The notes under the pieces were generated by a model that was not told the DNA's origin, ran no database searches, and saw only the letters and a program-made list of their open reading frames with translations. Of a stretch of DNA of 64,000 nucleotides, positions 1-8,172 are shown one piece after another. The position numbers were made by a program, and so were the translations under genes. The stretch covers positions 9,727-73,726 of the forward strand of contig JBGANQ010000041.1 in NCBI GenBank assembly GCA_044222245.1, written 5' to 3'. The stretch's first letter is position 1. Every line of letters begins with the position of its first letter. Source of the DNA: CALFML01 sp044222245 (lineage in GTDB: Bacteria; Myxococcota_A; Polyangia; Palsa-1104; JAEUJZ01).

Positions 1-1
1 G

Positions 2-1255
2 AGCCTGCCCTCGGCCGTCCTGTGCGACCGGCTGCGGCTGCGCCAGATCGTCATCAACCTCCTTGGCAACGCGATCAAGTTCACCGACCACGGGGAGGTG
101 ATCCTGCGCGCCAGCGTCAAAAACCGCCAGGTCGGCCGCGCTACCGTCCAGATCGAGGTCGCCGATACCGGCATCGGCATGACGGCAGAGCAGGTGCAGC
201 AGCTGTTCCGGCCGTTCTCGCAGGCCGACTCCTCGAACACCCGGCGGTTTACCGGCAGCGGCCTCGGGCTCGCCATCACCAAGCAGCTGGCCACCGCCAT
301 GGGCGGCGACATCAAGGTCGTCACCCAGCCCGACCGCGGCAGCTCGTTCGGACTTACCTTGCCGCTGACGATGGCCGCCGGCGCCAGCGCCTGGGCCACC
401 GAGTCGTGGCAGCAGCTGCAGCGCACCAAAGTCCTGCTCGTGCAGACCCGCGCCACCGCCACCGCGATCCTGCTGCGCTGGCTGACCGCGATGGGACTTA
501 GCGCGGAAGCGGTGGCCGACGCCGGGGCAGTGCCCGAGCGCCTGCGCCAGGCGGTGGCGGCGGGCCAGCCGCTGCCGCTGGTCCTGCTCGATACGCAGTG
601 GACGGGCGCGGCCAGTATGAAGCTGCTGCAAAAGGTGCGCGGCGACGAGGCGCTGCGCGCCACCCCCTTTGTCCTGTTTCACCCCCTGGGGAACCCCGAG
701 CTGGTCGGCGCGGCGGCGCGGCAGGGCGCGGTGCAGTGCGTGCTCAAGCCGGTCCGCCGCGCCGCGCTGCGCGAGGCCCTGCGGCTGGCTCTGCGGCCGC
801 AACCGGCGGCGGCGAGTCCGGCGGCGACCGCGCAGCCGCACCACCAGCTGGCCGGGCGCCGCATCCTGCTGGCCGAGGATAACCCGCTCAACCAGTTTAT
901 CGCCCGCCGCACTCTGGAGGCCTACGGCTTCGTCGTCGACTGTGTCGGCGACGGCCGGGCGGCAGCCAGCGCCAGCGCCGCGGGGCACTATGACGCGATC
1001 CTGATGGACTGCCAGATGCCCGAGCTCGATGGCCTGGACAGCACGCGCCTCATCCGCGCCCGCGAGGGCTCGGGGCCGCGCACGCCCATCATCGCCCTCA
1101 CCGCCCACGCCCTGGGCGAGGAGCGGCAGCGCTGCCTTGCCGCCGGCATGGACGACTACCTGAGCAAGCCGTTTTCTCCCGAGGGCCTGCTCCAGGTGCT
1201 CGCGCAGTGGCTCACCGCGCCGCCCGCCGACGCCGCGAAACCGTCGCCCGAGTGA
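2..1255 (+). CDS. Hybrid sensor histidine kinase/response regulator, C-terminal part (5' end outside window)
   Basis: The reading frame is open from base 2 and the N-terminus lies off the left edge, so 417 residues are visible. The first residues hold the N-box of a GHKL ATPase (NLLGNAIKF, residues 19-27). The G1 box (ADTGIGM) and G2 box (GSGLGLAI) follow. Next comes a receiver-like domain (about 140-255) with VLLD and LKP motifs but no acidic pair, so it is probably degenerate. The last domain (about 280-405) is a complete receiver with an AEDN acidic pocket, phospho-acceptor Asp336 in LMDCQMP and a SKPF lysine. This is the end of a hybrid two-component kinase that would autophosphorylate and pass phosphate to Asp336. 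The input domain and the phosphorylated His are not in the window, so the signal is unknown. Confidence 0.93.
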   Translation, partial: SLPSAVLCDRLRLRQIVINLLGNAIKFTDHGEVILRASVKNRQVGRATVQIEVADTGIGMTAEQVQQLFRPFSQADSSNTRRFTGSGLGLAITKQLATAMGGDIKVVTQPDRGSSFGLTLPLTMAAGASAWATESWQQLQRTKVLLVQTRATATAILLRWLTAMGLSAEAVADAGAVPERLRQAVAAGQPLPLVLLDTQWTGAASMKLLQKVRGDEALRATPFVLFHPLGNPELVGAAARQGAVQCVLKPVRRAALREALRLALRPQPAAASPAATAQPHHQLAGRRILLAEDNPLNQFIARRTLEAYGFVVDCVGDGRAAASASAAGHYDAILMDCQMPELDGLDSTRLIRAREGSGPRTPIIALTAHALGEERQRCLAAGMDDYLSKPFSPEGLLQVLAQWLTAPPADAAKPSPE

Positions 1256-1269
1256 GCTCGCGCCGCGGC

Positions 1270-2046
1270 TCAGTCGCGGGTGGCGATGAGGCCGAACATC
1301 TCGATGTCCAGCTCGACCTTGGCGGCGTTGCGGACAAAGCCTGGCATCTCGAGCCAGTCTTCCAGCGACCGCATCTCCAGGATGCGCCAGGGCGCCACCA
1401 GCGCCGCCAGCTCCGGCGGCTGCCGCAGGAAGTGCTGGATGTTGGCGAGCTTGGCGGCCTGCGCCGAGTCCTGCCGCGCCGCCTGGCTCATCGGCTCGCG
1501 GTCGGTCGGCCACGCCTGGAAGCTCAGCGCCAGCGTGCTGCCGGGGGCGCACAGCTCGTGCAGCTGGGTCAGCAGGCTGCGCACGACTTCATCGCTCAGA
1601 AAATAAATGATCCCGATCGCGCCCACACATAGCTTGCGCGGGCTTGGGAAGAACTGCCGGGCCTGGGCGAGCAGCGGCTCTGGCTGACGCAGGTCGGCCT
1701 GTATGTACTGCTGGTGCGGACGCCCCTGCAGGATCTCCTGTCCGTAGGAGACCGACAGCGGGTCGTTGTCCGAAAACAGGATGCGCGCCGCCGGCAGGTA
1801 CTCGTTGAAGTGCCCCTGGGTCGGCAGTCCCGAGGCGAGGTCGAGGACGTTGGTCGCGCCCTCGGCCGACCAGCGGGCGGCGACCAGCTGCAGGAACCAG
1901 CGGTTCAGGCGCGCCAGCTCGGGGTAGTAGGGAACCAGCTTGAGGATCTCGGCTACCGCCTGGCGGTCGACCTCGAAGTTGTGGTGGCCGCCGAGCACGA
2001 AGTCATAGATGCGGCCGACGTGCGGACGGGTGCTGTCTATCGTCAT
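1270..2046 (-). CDS. SAM-dependent methyltransferase, PF04672 (DUF574)-like
   Basis: This 258-residue protein opens with a signature I associate with the PF04672 S-adenosylmethionine methyltransferase family (RIYDFVLGGHHNFEVDR, about residues 12-28). It continues with a SAM-binding loop (VLDLASGLPTQGHFNEY) and an acidic motif (FSDNDP). Its length suits the family. The start codon overlaps the stop of the upstream STAS gene as ATGA, so the two are almost certainly co-translated. The substrate is unknown. Most described members are actinobacterial and poorly characterised. Coupling to an RsbR-like switch protein suggests a regulatory or stress role, but that is inference. Confidence 0.85.
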   Translation of the reverse strand: MTIDSTRPHVGRIYDFVLGGHHNFEVDRQAVAEILKLVPYYPELARLNRWFLQLVAARWSAEGATNVLDLASGLPTQGHFNEYLPAARILFSDNDPLSVSYGQEILQGRPHQQYIQADLRQPEPLLAQARQFFPSPRKLCVGAIGIIYFLSDEVVRSLLTQLHELCAPGSTLALSFQAWPTDREPMSQAARQDSAQAAKLANIQHFLRQPPELAALVAPWRILEMRSLEDWLEMPGFVRNAAKVELDIEMFGLIATRD

Positions 2047-2918
2047 GCCTTGCTCCCTGCGGGGGTGGAGCTGCGCGGCCGTGGCCGCGGCGCTCCGGAC
2101 AGCTGCAGCGCCTGCTCGATGCCGTGCTGCAGATCGGCCTCGACCACCAGGCCGGCCAGGTCGAGCTCATGCTGGGCCAGAAGGCGCGCGCTCATCGGGC
2201 TGAGACCGACCAGGATCGGTCGCGCGCCAAGCAGTCGCACTGCGTTGGCGGTGCGCAGCAGCGCCATCGCCGCTTGCTCGCTGAGGGTCACGATGCCGGT
2301 GACATCGATCAGGATGACGCGCGCCTTTTTAAGGACAATCTCTTCCAGCACCCGCTCGGCGATGCGCTGCGCTCGCTCATCGTCGATCTCGCCGATGAGC
2401 GGCAGCACCAGGATGCGGTCAAAGACCGGCATGATCGGCGTCGACAGCTCCTGGATCATGCGGCGCAGCGCCTTCTCGCGCTCGGCGATCATGCGCTCCA
2501 GGGCGCCCTGGATGTCGTCGCGCTGGCGGGTGATGGTCTGCGTCTCTCCTTCGGTGATTCCTTCCAGGATGGCGGTCATGAAATCGTTGAGCCCGAGGAT
2601 GCGCTCGCGGCTGGCGGGCTCCTGGGCGGTCGTCGACTCCGGCGCCGGCGCACCGAGCGCATCGTCGAGCAAGCTGCGGCCCAGGGCCAGCACGGTGCGC
2701 AGCCCGAGCCCCTGCTCGGCCAGGCTGCGCCCCACCGCGCGCACCGCGTCGCCATCGCGGCTGCCGGCAAACTCCTTGAGCGTCGCGAGGAACTGCTGGG
2801 CGATGGCAGCAAAGCGGAACGGCGGCAGCGCGCTGCGGTTGTGCACCGCATTGAGCTTCAGGACCTGCACCAGGTGCTGGGCCAGCGTGCCGTGGATTCG
2901 CTCAAGCCAGTCCTGCAT
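2043..2918 (-). CDS. RsbR-type STAS domain protein
   Basis: The protein has 291 residues. An N-terminal helical region (about 1-130) resembles the RsbRD N-terminal sensor fold, and a C-terminal STAS domain (about 155-275) begins ELSTPIMPVFDRILVLPL. The STAS domain keeps the threonine of the IDVTG motif, a phosphorylation site in RsbR/RsbS proteins. The second RsbR threonine position is not obviously conserved, because LSEQ stands where IDT is usual. Such proteins scaffold stressosome-like partner-switching complexes in the cytoplasm. The gene overlaps the downstream methyltransferase by ATGA. A STAS domain of the same class ends the giant protein at 28870-33942. Confidence 0.85.
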   Translation of the reverse strand: MQDWLERIHGTLAQHLVQVLKLNAVHNRSALPPFRFAAIAQQFLATLKEFAGSRDGDAVRAVGRSLAEQGLGLRTVLALGRSLLDDALGAPAPESTTAQEPASRERILGLNDFMTAILEGITEGETQTITRQRDDIQGALERMIAEREKALRRMIQELSTPIMPVFDRILVLPLIGEIDDERAQRIAERVLEEIVLKKARVILIDVTGIVTLSEQAAMALLRTANAVRLLGARPILVGLSPMSARLLAQHELDLAGLVVEADLQHGIEQALQLSGAPRPRPRSSTPAGSKA

Positions 2919-2948
2919 CGTGAAAAAGTGGGCCCCCAGCGCTGGACT

Positions 2949-3000
2949 TTGACTATAAAGCCGCCTTTTTATTATACGGCACGGGCGGCGCCCAAGACAA
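2949..3000. promoter_or_regulatory. Overlapping divergent sigma-70-like promoters
   Basis: On the plus strand TTGACT (2949-2954) and TTATAC (2972-2977) are 17 bp apart and point to the sigma factor gene at 3108. On the minus strand TTGTCT (3000-2995) and TATAAT (2976-2971) are 18 bp apart and point to the STAS gene starting at 2918. The two -10 boxes overlap, so the promoters would compete. This is the most AT-rich stretch between the divergent genes. The call rests only on consensus matching. Confidence 0.4.
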
Positions 3001-3107
3001 GGATCGGACCGGCGGCGCGGGCCGCGCCTATAGCAGACGGCGGTGGCCGGATTTTCTGCGCTTGCGCGTCTTTACATATGTTGCTAGCCACTTAGCCGCC
3101 AAAATGC

Positions 3108-3686
3108 ATGCTGACCCATACTCCCAGGCCCTGCCCTGCAGAACCTCCAGCGGCTCCCGATGCTCAAGGAGTTTGCCGGCGGCCGACCGAGCGCATCGAG
3201 TCGATCTACCGTCGCTGCTTTCCGGTAATCGAGGCCAAGTGCCGCCGGATGTTTCACAGCGGCGCCGAGGCGCAAGATGTCGCGCAGGAGGTATTTGCGC
3301 GGCTGCTTGAGAGCGAGCTCGCCGCGCGCCTTGACGCGGTGGCCGCCGAGACCCTGCTTGGGTGGATCTACCGGGTAAGCGGACGGGTGGCGATTGACTA
3401 CGTGCGCACACGCAAGCGGCGCGCGGCGCTGCTCAGCGAGAGTCTGTTTGCGCCCGAGCTGGGCAATCAGCTCGGCGAGGGTTCGGTGGACGCCCGGCGG
3501 GTGATGGCGGCGCTGTCGCAGGAGGTGCCGGCCGCCGAGCTGGAGGCGGCCATCCTGTGCCGCGTCGATCGGCTGACCCACGAGCAGAGCGCGGCGGTGC
3601 TTAAGACCTCGGAGAGGACAGTCCGCCGCCACCTCAGCCGCTTTGATGAGCGCGTGGCCGGACGCAAGAAGGAGCTTTTAAGATGA
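3108..3686 (+). CDS. ECF-type RNA polymerase sigma factor
   Basis: The 192-residue protein has a sigma region 2 segment with DVAQEVFARLL (about residues 57-67) and WIYRVSGRVAIDYVRTRKRR (about 86-105). Its region 4 helix-turn-helix contains THEQSAAVLKTSERTVRRHLSR. The size is typical of ECF sigma factors. The chosen ATG has no strong ribosome site, and the first 25 residues are low in conservation signal, so the true start may be downstream. The stop overlaps the start of the ZAS anti-sigma gene by 4 bp, the classical sigma/anti-sigma arrangement. The next two genes, caspase fusion and lipoprotein, are probably targets or co-operonic. Confidence 0.9.
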   Translation: MLTHTPRPCPAEPPAAPDAQGVCRRPTERIESIYRRCFPVIEAKCRRMFHSGAEAQDVAQEVFARLLESELAARLDAVAAETLLGWIYRVSGRVAIDYVRTRKRRAALLSESLFAPELGNQLGEGSVDARRVMAALSQEVPAAELEAAILCRVDRLTHEQSAAVLKTSERTVRRHLSRFDERVAGRKKELLR

Positions 3687-4429
3687 GCCAAGAACCAGCG
3701 GGTCCGCTGCACCCTTCCTTCCTGGAGCTCGACAGACTGTTCCTGGCGACTCAAGGCCAGGGCCGCGCCGCAGAGCCGTGGGCGGCCCACTGCCGCGACT
3801 GTGTCCACTGCCAGCGCTACCTGCAGGACCTGCAGCGCCGGGCGGCGGCGCCGGTGCCGCTGTGGGCGAGCGCCCTGCAGGAGCGCCGCGCGGGCCATTG
3901 GGAGCGGCTGCGCCAGCGCTGGGCGCGGCCGCTCCTGCTCTTCCCCTTGCCGGCCGCCGCGGCGGGACTGGCGCTCCTGCTGGCGCTCAAGGGCGGCCCG
4001 CTGCCGCCGCCGCCGCCGCCGGAAGTACGCGCCAAGGGCGGTCCCAGCATCAGCGTGTACATCAAGCGCGGCGAGCGAGTCACCCAGTGGGACGGCCAGC
4101 TGCGGCTGCGGCCGCAGGATCGCATCCGCCTGCAGGTCATGGCGGCCGGCTACTCGCAGGTCACGGTGGCGGTGCCGCCGCCGGGCGGCCCGTCGCATGA
4201 TCAGATGCTGTATCAGGTGCTGTACGCCGGCGCGCTGCCGCCGACCGCGCCGACCGCGCTGCCGGTGAGCTGGGAGGTGAGCGGGCAAGGCGCGGCGGAA
4301 GTGCTGACCGTCATCCTCAGCACCGGGCCGCTGGCCGAGGCGGCGCGGCCCCTGGACGTAGCCGCGCTGCGGCGCCGGCCGGGGATAGTTGTCACCGAGC
4401 TGGTTCTGCCCAAGGAGGAGCTGCGATGA
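3683..4429 (+). CDS. ZAS-type transmembrane anti-sigma factor
   Basis: The 248-residue protein carries a zinc-binding anti-sigma motif of the form H-x3-C-x2-C at His36, Cys40 and Cys43. One membrane segment follows (about 84-102), then a proline-rich linker and a periplasmic domain rich in beta-strand-like sequence. It should hold the sigma factor encoded just upstream at the inner membrane until a periplasmic signal arrives. It overlaps the sigma gene by 4 bp and the caspase gene by 4 bp, so the order is sigma, anti-sigma, caspase, lipoprotein. The periplasmic domain is not one I recognise. Confidence 0.82.
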   Translation: MSQEPAGPLHPSFLELDRLFLATQGQGRAAEPWAAHCRDCVHCQRYLQDLQRRAAAPVPLWASALQERRAGHWERLRQRWARPLLLFPLPAAAAGLALLLALKGGPLPPPPPPEVRAKGGPSISVYIKRGERVTQWDGQLRLRPQDRIRLQVMAAGYSQVTVAVPPPGGPSHDQMLYQVLYAGALPPTAPTALPVSWEVSGQGAAEVLTVILSTGPLAEAARPLDVAALRRRPGIVVTELVLPKEELR

Positions 4430-6297
4430 GAGGCAAGCGACTGGGATTCGGATGCCGGCGCGGCGCGGCGGCGCGCGTCGTCTTTGCCCTCTTGCCGCTG
4501 TTTATTGCGGTCGCGACGGCGCGGGCGGCCGCGCCGCGGCGAGTTGCGGTGCTGGTGGGGGCCAACGCGCCGGCGCTCGGGCGGCAGCCGCTGCGCTACG
4601 CCCACCGCGATGCCGCGCAGCTTGGCCAGGTGCTCTTGCAGGTGGGCGGATTTGCCGCCGCCGACGTCCACGTCTTAAATGATCCGCCGCCGGAAGCGGT
4701 GGTGGCGCTGCTTGAAAAAGAGAGCGCGCAGCTGAGCCAGAGGGACGCCGCGGGCGGCGAGACCCTGCTGTTCTTCTACTACTCTGGCCACGCCGATGCC
4801 GAGGCGATCTATCCGGGCGGCCTGGCGCTGCCGCTGCAGCGGCTGCGGGCGCTGCTTGGCGACAGCCGGGTGACGGTGCGGGTCGGTCTCATCGATGCCT
4901 GCCGCGGCGGCGGCTGGACGCGCACCAAGGGGCTGTCAGAGGCCGCGGTGTTCGAGCTGCCGGCGGTGCTGAGCAGCGAGGGCACGGTGCTCATCTCCTC
5001 CAGCTCCGGGGTCGAGAACGCCCACGAGTCAGAGCAGCTGCGCGGCTCGTTCTTCAGCCACCACTTCATGGCCGCCCTGCTCGGTGCCGCCGACCAGACC
5101 GGCGACGGCGAGGTCTCGCTCAACGAGGCCTTCGAGTATGCCAAGCAGCTGACCATCCGCGACACCGCCCGTCTGGCCAGCGCGCCGCAGCACCCAAGCT
5201 TCGAGGTGCAGCTGCGCGGGCGCCGCGATCTGGTGCTGTCGCGACTGCGCGCCAGCCTGACCGCGGTGCGCCTGGAGCAGGAGCACGGACCGCTGGAGAT
5301 CGTGGCGCTGCAGTCCGGGCAGGTGCTGGCCGAGACCCAGCCCGGGCGGCGCGCGGTGACGCTGGCGCTGCCGCCGGGCCACTACCTGGCGCGGCGGCCG
5401 CTACGAACCTTGTACAGCGCCGACGAGTTTGACGTGGCGGTGGGCAGCGCAGTGGTCGTCCGCGAGCGCGACCTGCAGCCGATCGCCAACGGCGGCCGCG
5501 GCCTGCGCCCCAAGGGCGGCTACGTCTCGCGGCTGCCGCTGGACGCCACCACCGTTGAGAGTGGAGTGGTCGAGGTGCGCGTCGGCCTGGGCCTCAGCTT
5601 CCTCCCCAGCATCCTGCCGATGAGCCAGAGCCTGCTAGGCGTCATCGCCCTCGACTCAACCAGCCTCACCGAGGAGCCGCATTCGCTCTTTACGACGCAG
5701 CTCAACGCCTACCTGGGCATCACCAGCCGCCTGCAGTGGCTCATCGGCACCGGCGCCTTCGCCTACCGGCTGGGACAGCGCGGCCGACCGGAGCTGGTCC
5801 TGTGGGGCGGGATGGTCGGCTGGGGTCCCAGCAGGGACTTCGGCGGCAACCTGGCCTTCGGATACCGGCTGGGCCTGGGGCTGGACCTCCGCCTGCCGGT
5901 TGCCCAGACGCAGTCCATCCTGCTCGGCGCCAGCGCCCACAGCAGCGGGCTGGCCTCGCAGGAGTACAGCGTGCTGCCGACCACCTGGCGGGTCAAGCTG
6001 GACCTTGGCTATCGCACCACGGTGGCGCGCAAGGTCACCTTCAACCTGGCCATGGGAGTGGAGCTCAACGCCGTCTATCACGGCCGGCGGCCGGATGCGG
6101 ACGCCGACGGCGAGCAGCTCGACCTGACGCTGCAGGTCGGCTCGGTGCAGGCGCTGGGAATGCGGGCGCTGCCGCTGGTCCAGTTTCACCTGAACCGCTG
6201 GCTGAGCATCGATGGCTACCTTGCCCTGCAGATGAACCAGCGGAGCGGCGATCTGCGCTCCAGCTTTGCGCTCGGCGCCACCCTGCTGGCGTTCTGA
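4426..6297 (+). CDS. Caspase-family peptidase fused to a beta-barrel-like C-terminal domain
   Basis: The 623-residue protein begins with a signal sequence (about 1-36, ending near ARAAAPRR). A peptidase C14 domain follows, beginning VAVLVGANAPALG, with the catalytic dyad visible as His122 in YYSGHAD and Cys159 in IDACRGGG. A middle region (about 260-360) resembles PEGA-like beta repeats. The last 240 residues or so are alternating hydrophobic strands rich in Gly and aromatic residues and end in Phe, as outer-membrane barrels often do. The protein is therefore predicted to be exported and perhaps anchored in the outer membrane. It is translationally coupled to the anti-sigma gene. Substrates are unknown. 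Caspase-like proteins are frequent in myxobacteria, but a barrel fusion is unusual. Confidence 0.82.
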   Translation: MRGKRLGFGCRRGAAARVVFALLPLFIAVATARAAAPRRVAVLVGANAPALGRQPLRYAHRDAAQLGQVLLQVGGFAAADVHVLNDPPPEAVVALLEKESAQLSQRDAAGGETLLFFYYSGHADAEAIYPGGLALPLQRLRALLGDSRVTVRVGLIDACRGGGWTRTKGLSEAAVFELPAVLSSEGTVLISSSSGVENAHESEQLRGSFFSHHFMAALLGAADQTGDGEVSLNEAFEYAKQLTIRDTARLASAPQHPSFEVQLRGRRDLVLSRLRASLTAVRLEQEHGPLEIVALQSGQVLAETQPGRRAVTLALPPGHYLARRPLRTLYSADEFDVAVGSAVVVRERDLQPIANGGRGLRPKGGYVSRLPLDATTVESGVVEVRVGLGLSFLPSILPMSQSLLGVIALDSTSLTEEPHSLFTTQLNAYLGITSRLQWLIGTGAFAYRLGQRGRPELVLWGGMVGWGPSRDFGGNLAFGYRLGLGLDLRLPVAQTQSILLGASAHSSGLASQEYSVLPTTWRVKLDLGYRTTVARKVTFNLAMGVELNAVYHGRRPDADADGEQLDLTLQVGSVQALGMRALPLVQFHLNRWLSIDGYLALQMNQRSGDLRSSFALGATLLAF

Positions 6298-6313
6298 GGG
6301 AGGGAGCCACCCT

Positions 6314-6907
6314 ATGAAAAAGATGCCTAAGATGAGAGTGAAGACTCCCACCGCCCGGTCGCCGCGATGGGGGCGATGCTGCGCGGCCGCCCTGGGCGCT
6401 GCCGTGGCGCTGGGCGGCTGCATTCGCTCGGACCTTATCTATCCGGATCTGCCGCCCATCGATCCGCTGGCGACGCCGGTGTACGGAATGGGGCAGATCT
6501 GTGTTGTTCGTCCGCACACCTGGGCGATGGCTCGCACCTCGCTGTTTCGGGATAACGGCAACCTGGTCGGGGCGACGCGCGGCCCGAGCTACTTCTGCTA
6601 TGCGGCGCAGCCCGGATTGCACCGCCTAGAGGTGCTCGATGACTCACCGCCGTCGGCGGTGGAGTTTCCGCTGGCGGCGGGACAGCGCCTGTTTTTTCAC
6701 CACCGGGTCGGGCTGGCGAATGATCGGCTGAGCCTGATGACCGAGCAAGAGGCACCCGAGCTCCTGGACAAGTGTGATTACAGCCAGCTCCTGGACACTC
6801 CCCAGCGGCTGGTGACCTCCGAGGCGCCGGCGCGTCCGGTGAGCCAGCCGGCAGCGGCGCCGCAGTCCCAGTCTGGCCGCGCCGGCCCGTCTTCCGCGCA
6901 GCCATAA
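6314..6907 (+). CDS. Lipoprotein of unknown function
   Basis: The 197-residue product has a basic N-terminus and a lipobox (ALGGC, Cys about residue 36). The start is set by a purine-rich ribosome site (GAGGGAGGGA) 7-10 bases upstream of the ATG. A GTG-type start at 6266 would sit inside the caspase gene and has no such site. After the lipobox it contains a compact domain with several Cys residues and a low-complexity Pro/Ala/Gln tail (about 170-197). It lies 16 bases after the caspase gene, so it is probably the last gene of the sigma/anti-sigma operon. I do not recognise the fold. Confidence 0.75.
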   Translation: MKKMPKMRVKTPTARSPRWGRCCAAALGAAVALGGCIRSDLIYPDLPPIDPLATPVYGMGQICVVRPHTWAMARTSLFRDNGNLVGATRGPSYFCYAAQPGLHRLEVLDDSPPSAVEFPLAAGQRLFFHHRVGLANDRLSLMTEQEAPELLDKCDYSQLLDTPQRLVTSEAPARPVSQPAAAPQSQSGRAGPSSAQP

Positions 6908-6986
6908 TCCGCTAGGCCGGCACTGGCTTGCTCTGGTCAGGACGGCGGCATTGACCTCTTACTTGGCTCCTTAGTACTGTAATTTC

Positions 6987-8156
6987 ATGATGGTGAGCCA
7001 GTTTCCTCATGACGGGTCGCCGGATGCGGCGGCGGCGGGACTTGATCCGCAGCGCCTGGCGCGCGCGGTCGCGCTGTTCACCGCCCAGCAGGCGCGCGGC
7101 GACTTCCCCGGCGGGCAGCTGGCGGTGCGGCGCGGCGGTCGGCTGGCTGCCGATGTGGCGGTGGGTCTGGCCCGCGGCCTGCGCCCCGGTGAGCCCGAGC
7201 GCGCCGCCACGCCGCACACCTTTTTCAACGTCCACTCTGCCAGCAAGCCGCTGGTGGCGCTGGCGGTGGCGGCGCTCGGGGAAGACGGGCGGCTCGCGGT
7301 CGAGCTGCCTGTGGCCCGCTACCTGCCGGAGTTCGCCGGGCGCGGCCGCGATCAGATTACCGTGCTCGATGTGCTGACCCACCGCGCCGGGGTGCCGATG
7401 CCCGAGCTCATCAGCCACCCCGAGCGCTGGGGCGATCCCGCGGCGGTGCGCGCCGCGCTGGCGGCGGCGACGCCCCGCTACCCGCGTGGCACCCTGGCCT
7501 ACTTGCCGGTGGAGTTTGGCTGGATCCTGGCCGAGATTGTGCATCGCATCACCGGCCAGCGCTTCGATGACTTTCTGCGCCAGCGGCTGCTCTTGCCGGC
7601 GGGCCTGCGCGGGCTCGCCTTCACCGCCACCGCCGAGGAGCTCGCCGCCGCGGCGCGCTGCTACTGGGTCGGCAGCAAGACGGCGCTGCTGCACGGGGTC
7701 GATCTGCGCGAGCAGTTCGAGAAGACCTGGAACGACCCGGCGACGCTCGCCGCGCCGGCCCCCGGAGCCAGCCTGCTCACCGATGCGGCGCACCTTGCGG
7801 CGCTGTACGAGCTGCTGCTGCGCGGCGGGTTGACCGCCGATGGCCAGCGGCTGCTGCGGGAAGAGACGGTGGCCGCCTACACCAGCCGGGCGGCGTTTGG
7901 CTTTGACCGCGCCAACCGGGTGCCGCTGGCCGTGGCGCGCGGATTTCTGACCGGCACCCCATGGCCCAGCATCTACGGGCTGTGGGGCAGCTCGGGCTGC
8001 TTTGGTCACGCCGGCGGCTTCTCGACCCTGGCCTTCGCCGACCGCGTCACGGGCCTCGCCGCCGCCGTGGTGACCAACGGCAACGCGGGCGCCGGCGACT
8101 TTTTCCGCCGCTTCCGTCCGCTGGCCGAGGCGCTGCGCCGCGCCGCCGTGCGCTGA
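6987..8156 (+). CDS. Serine hydrolase, beta-lactamase class C/EstB family
   Basis: This 389-residue protein has the class C beta-lactamase/penicillin-binding fold signature: Ser84-x-x-Lys87 (SASK) followed by hydrophobic PLVALAVAAL. A YLPVEF segment stands at the place of the Tyr-x-Asn motif, and HAGG replaces the KTG box. HAGG at that place is common in the esterase-like branch (EstB and relatives). It has no signal peptide and is probably cytoplasmic. Likely activities are ester or amide hydrolysis. True beta-lactamase action is not implied. Its stop faces that of the alpha/beta hydrolase only 16 bases away. Confidence 0.82.
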   Translation: MMVSQFPHDGSPDAAAAGLDPQRLARAVALFTAQQARGDFPGGQLAVRRGGRLAADVAVGLARGLRPGEPERAATPHTFFNVHSASKPLVALAVAALGEDGRLAVELPVARYLPEFAGRGRDQITVLDVLTHRAGVPMPELISHPERWGDPAAVRAALAAATPRYPRGTLAYLPVEFGWILAEIVHRITGQRFDDFLRQRLLLPAGLRGLAFTATAEELAAAARCYWVGSKTALLHGVDLREQFEKTWNDPATLAAPAPGASLLTDAAHLAALYELLLRGGLTADGQRLLREETVAAYTSRAAFGFDRANRVPLAVARGFLTGTPWPSIYGLWGSSGCFGHAGGFSTLAFADRVTGLAAAVVTNGNAGAGDFFRRFRPLAEALRRAAVR

Positions 8157-8172
8157 GCCGCCGCCCCTTCTG

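Noticed and set aside
2124..3095. 323-codon plus-strand frame over the STAS gene
   Set aside because: Composition is typical of an antisense shadow. The STAS protein on the minus strand is recognisable throughout.
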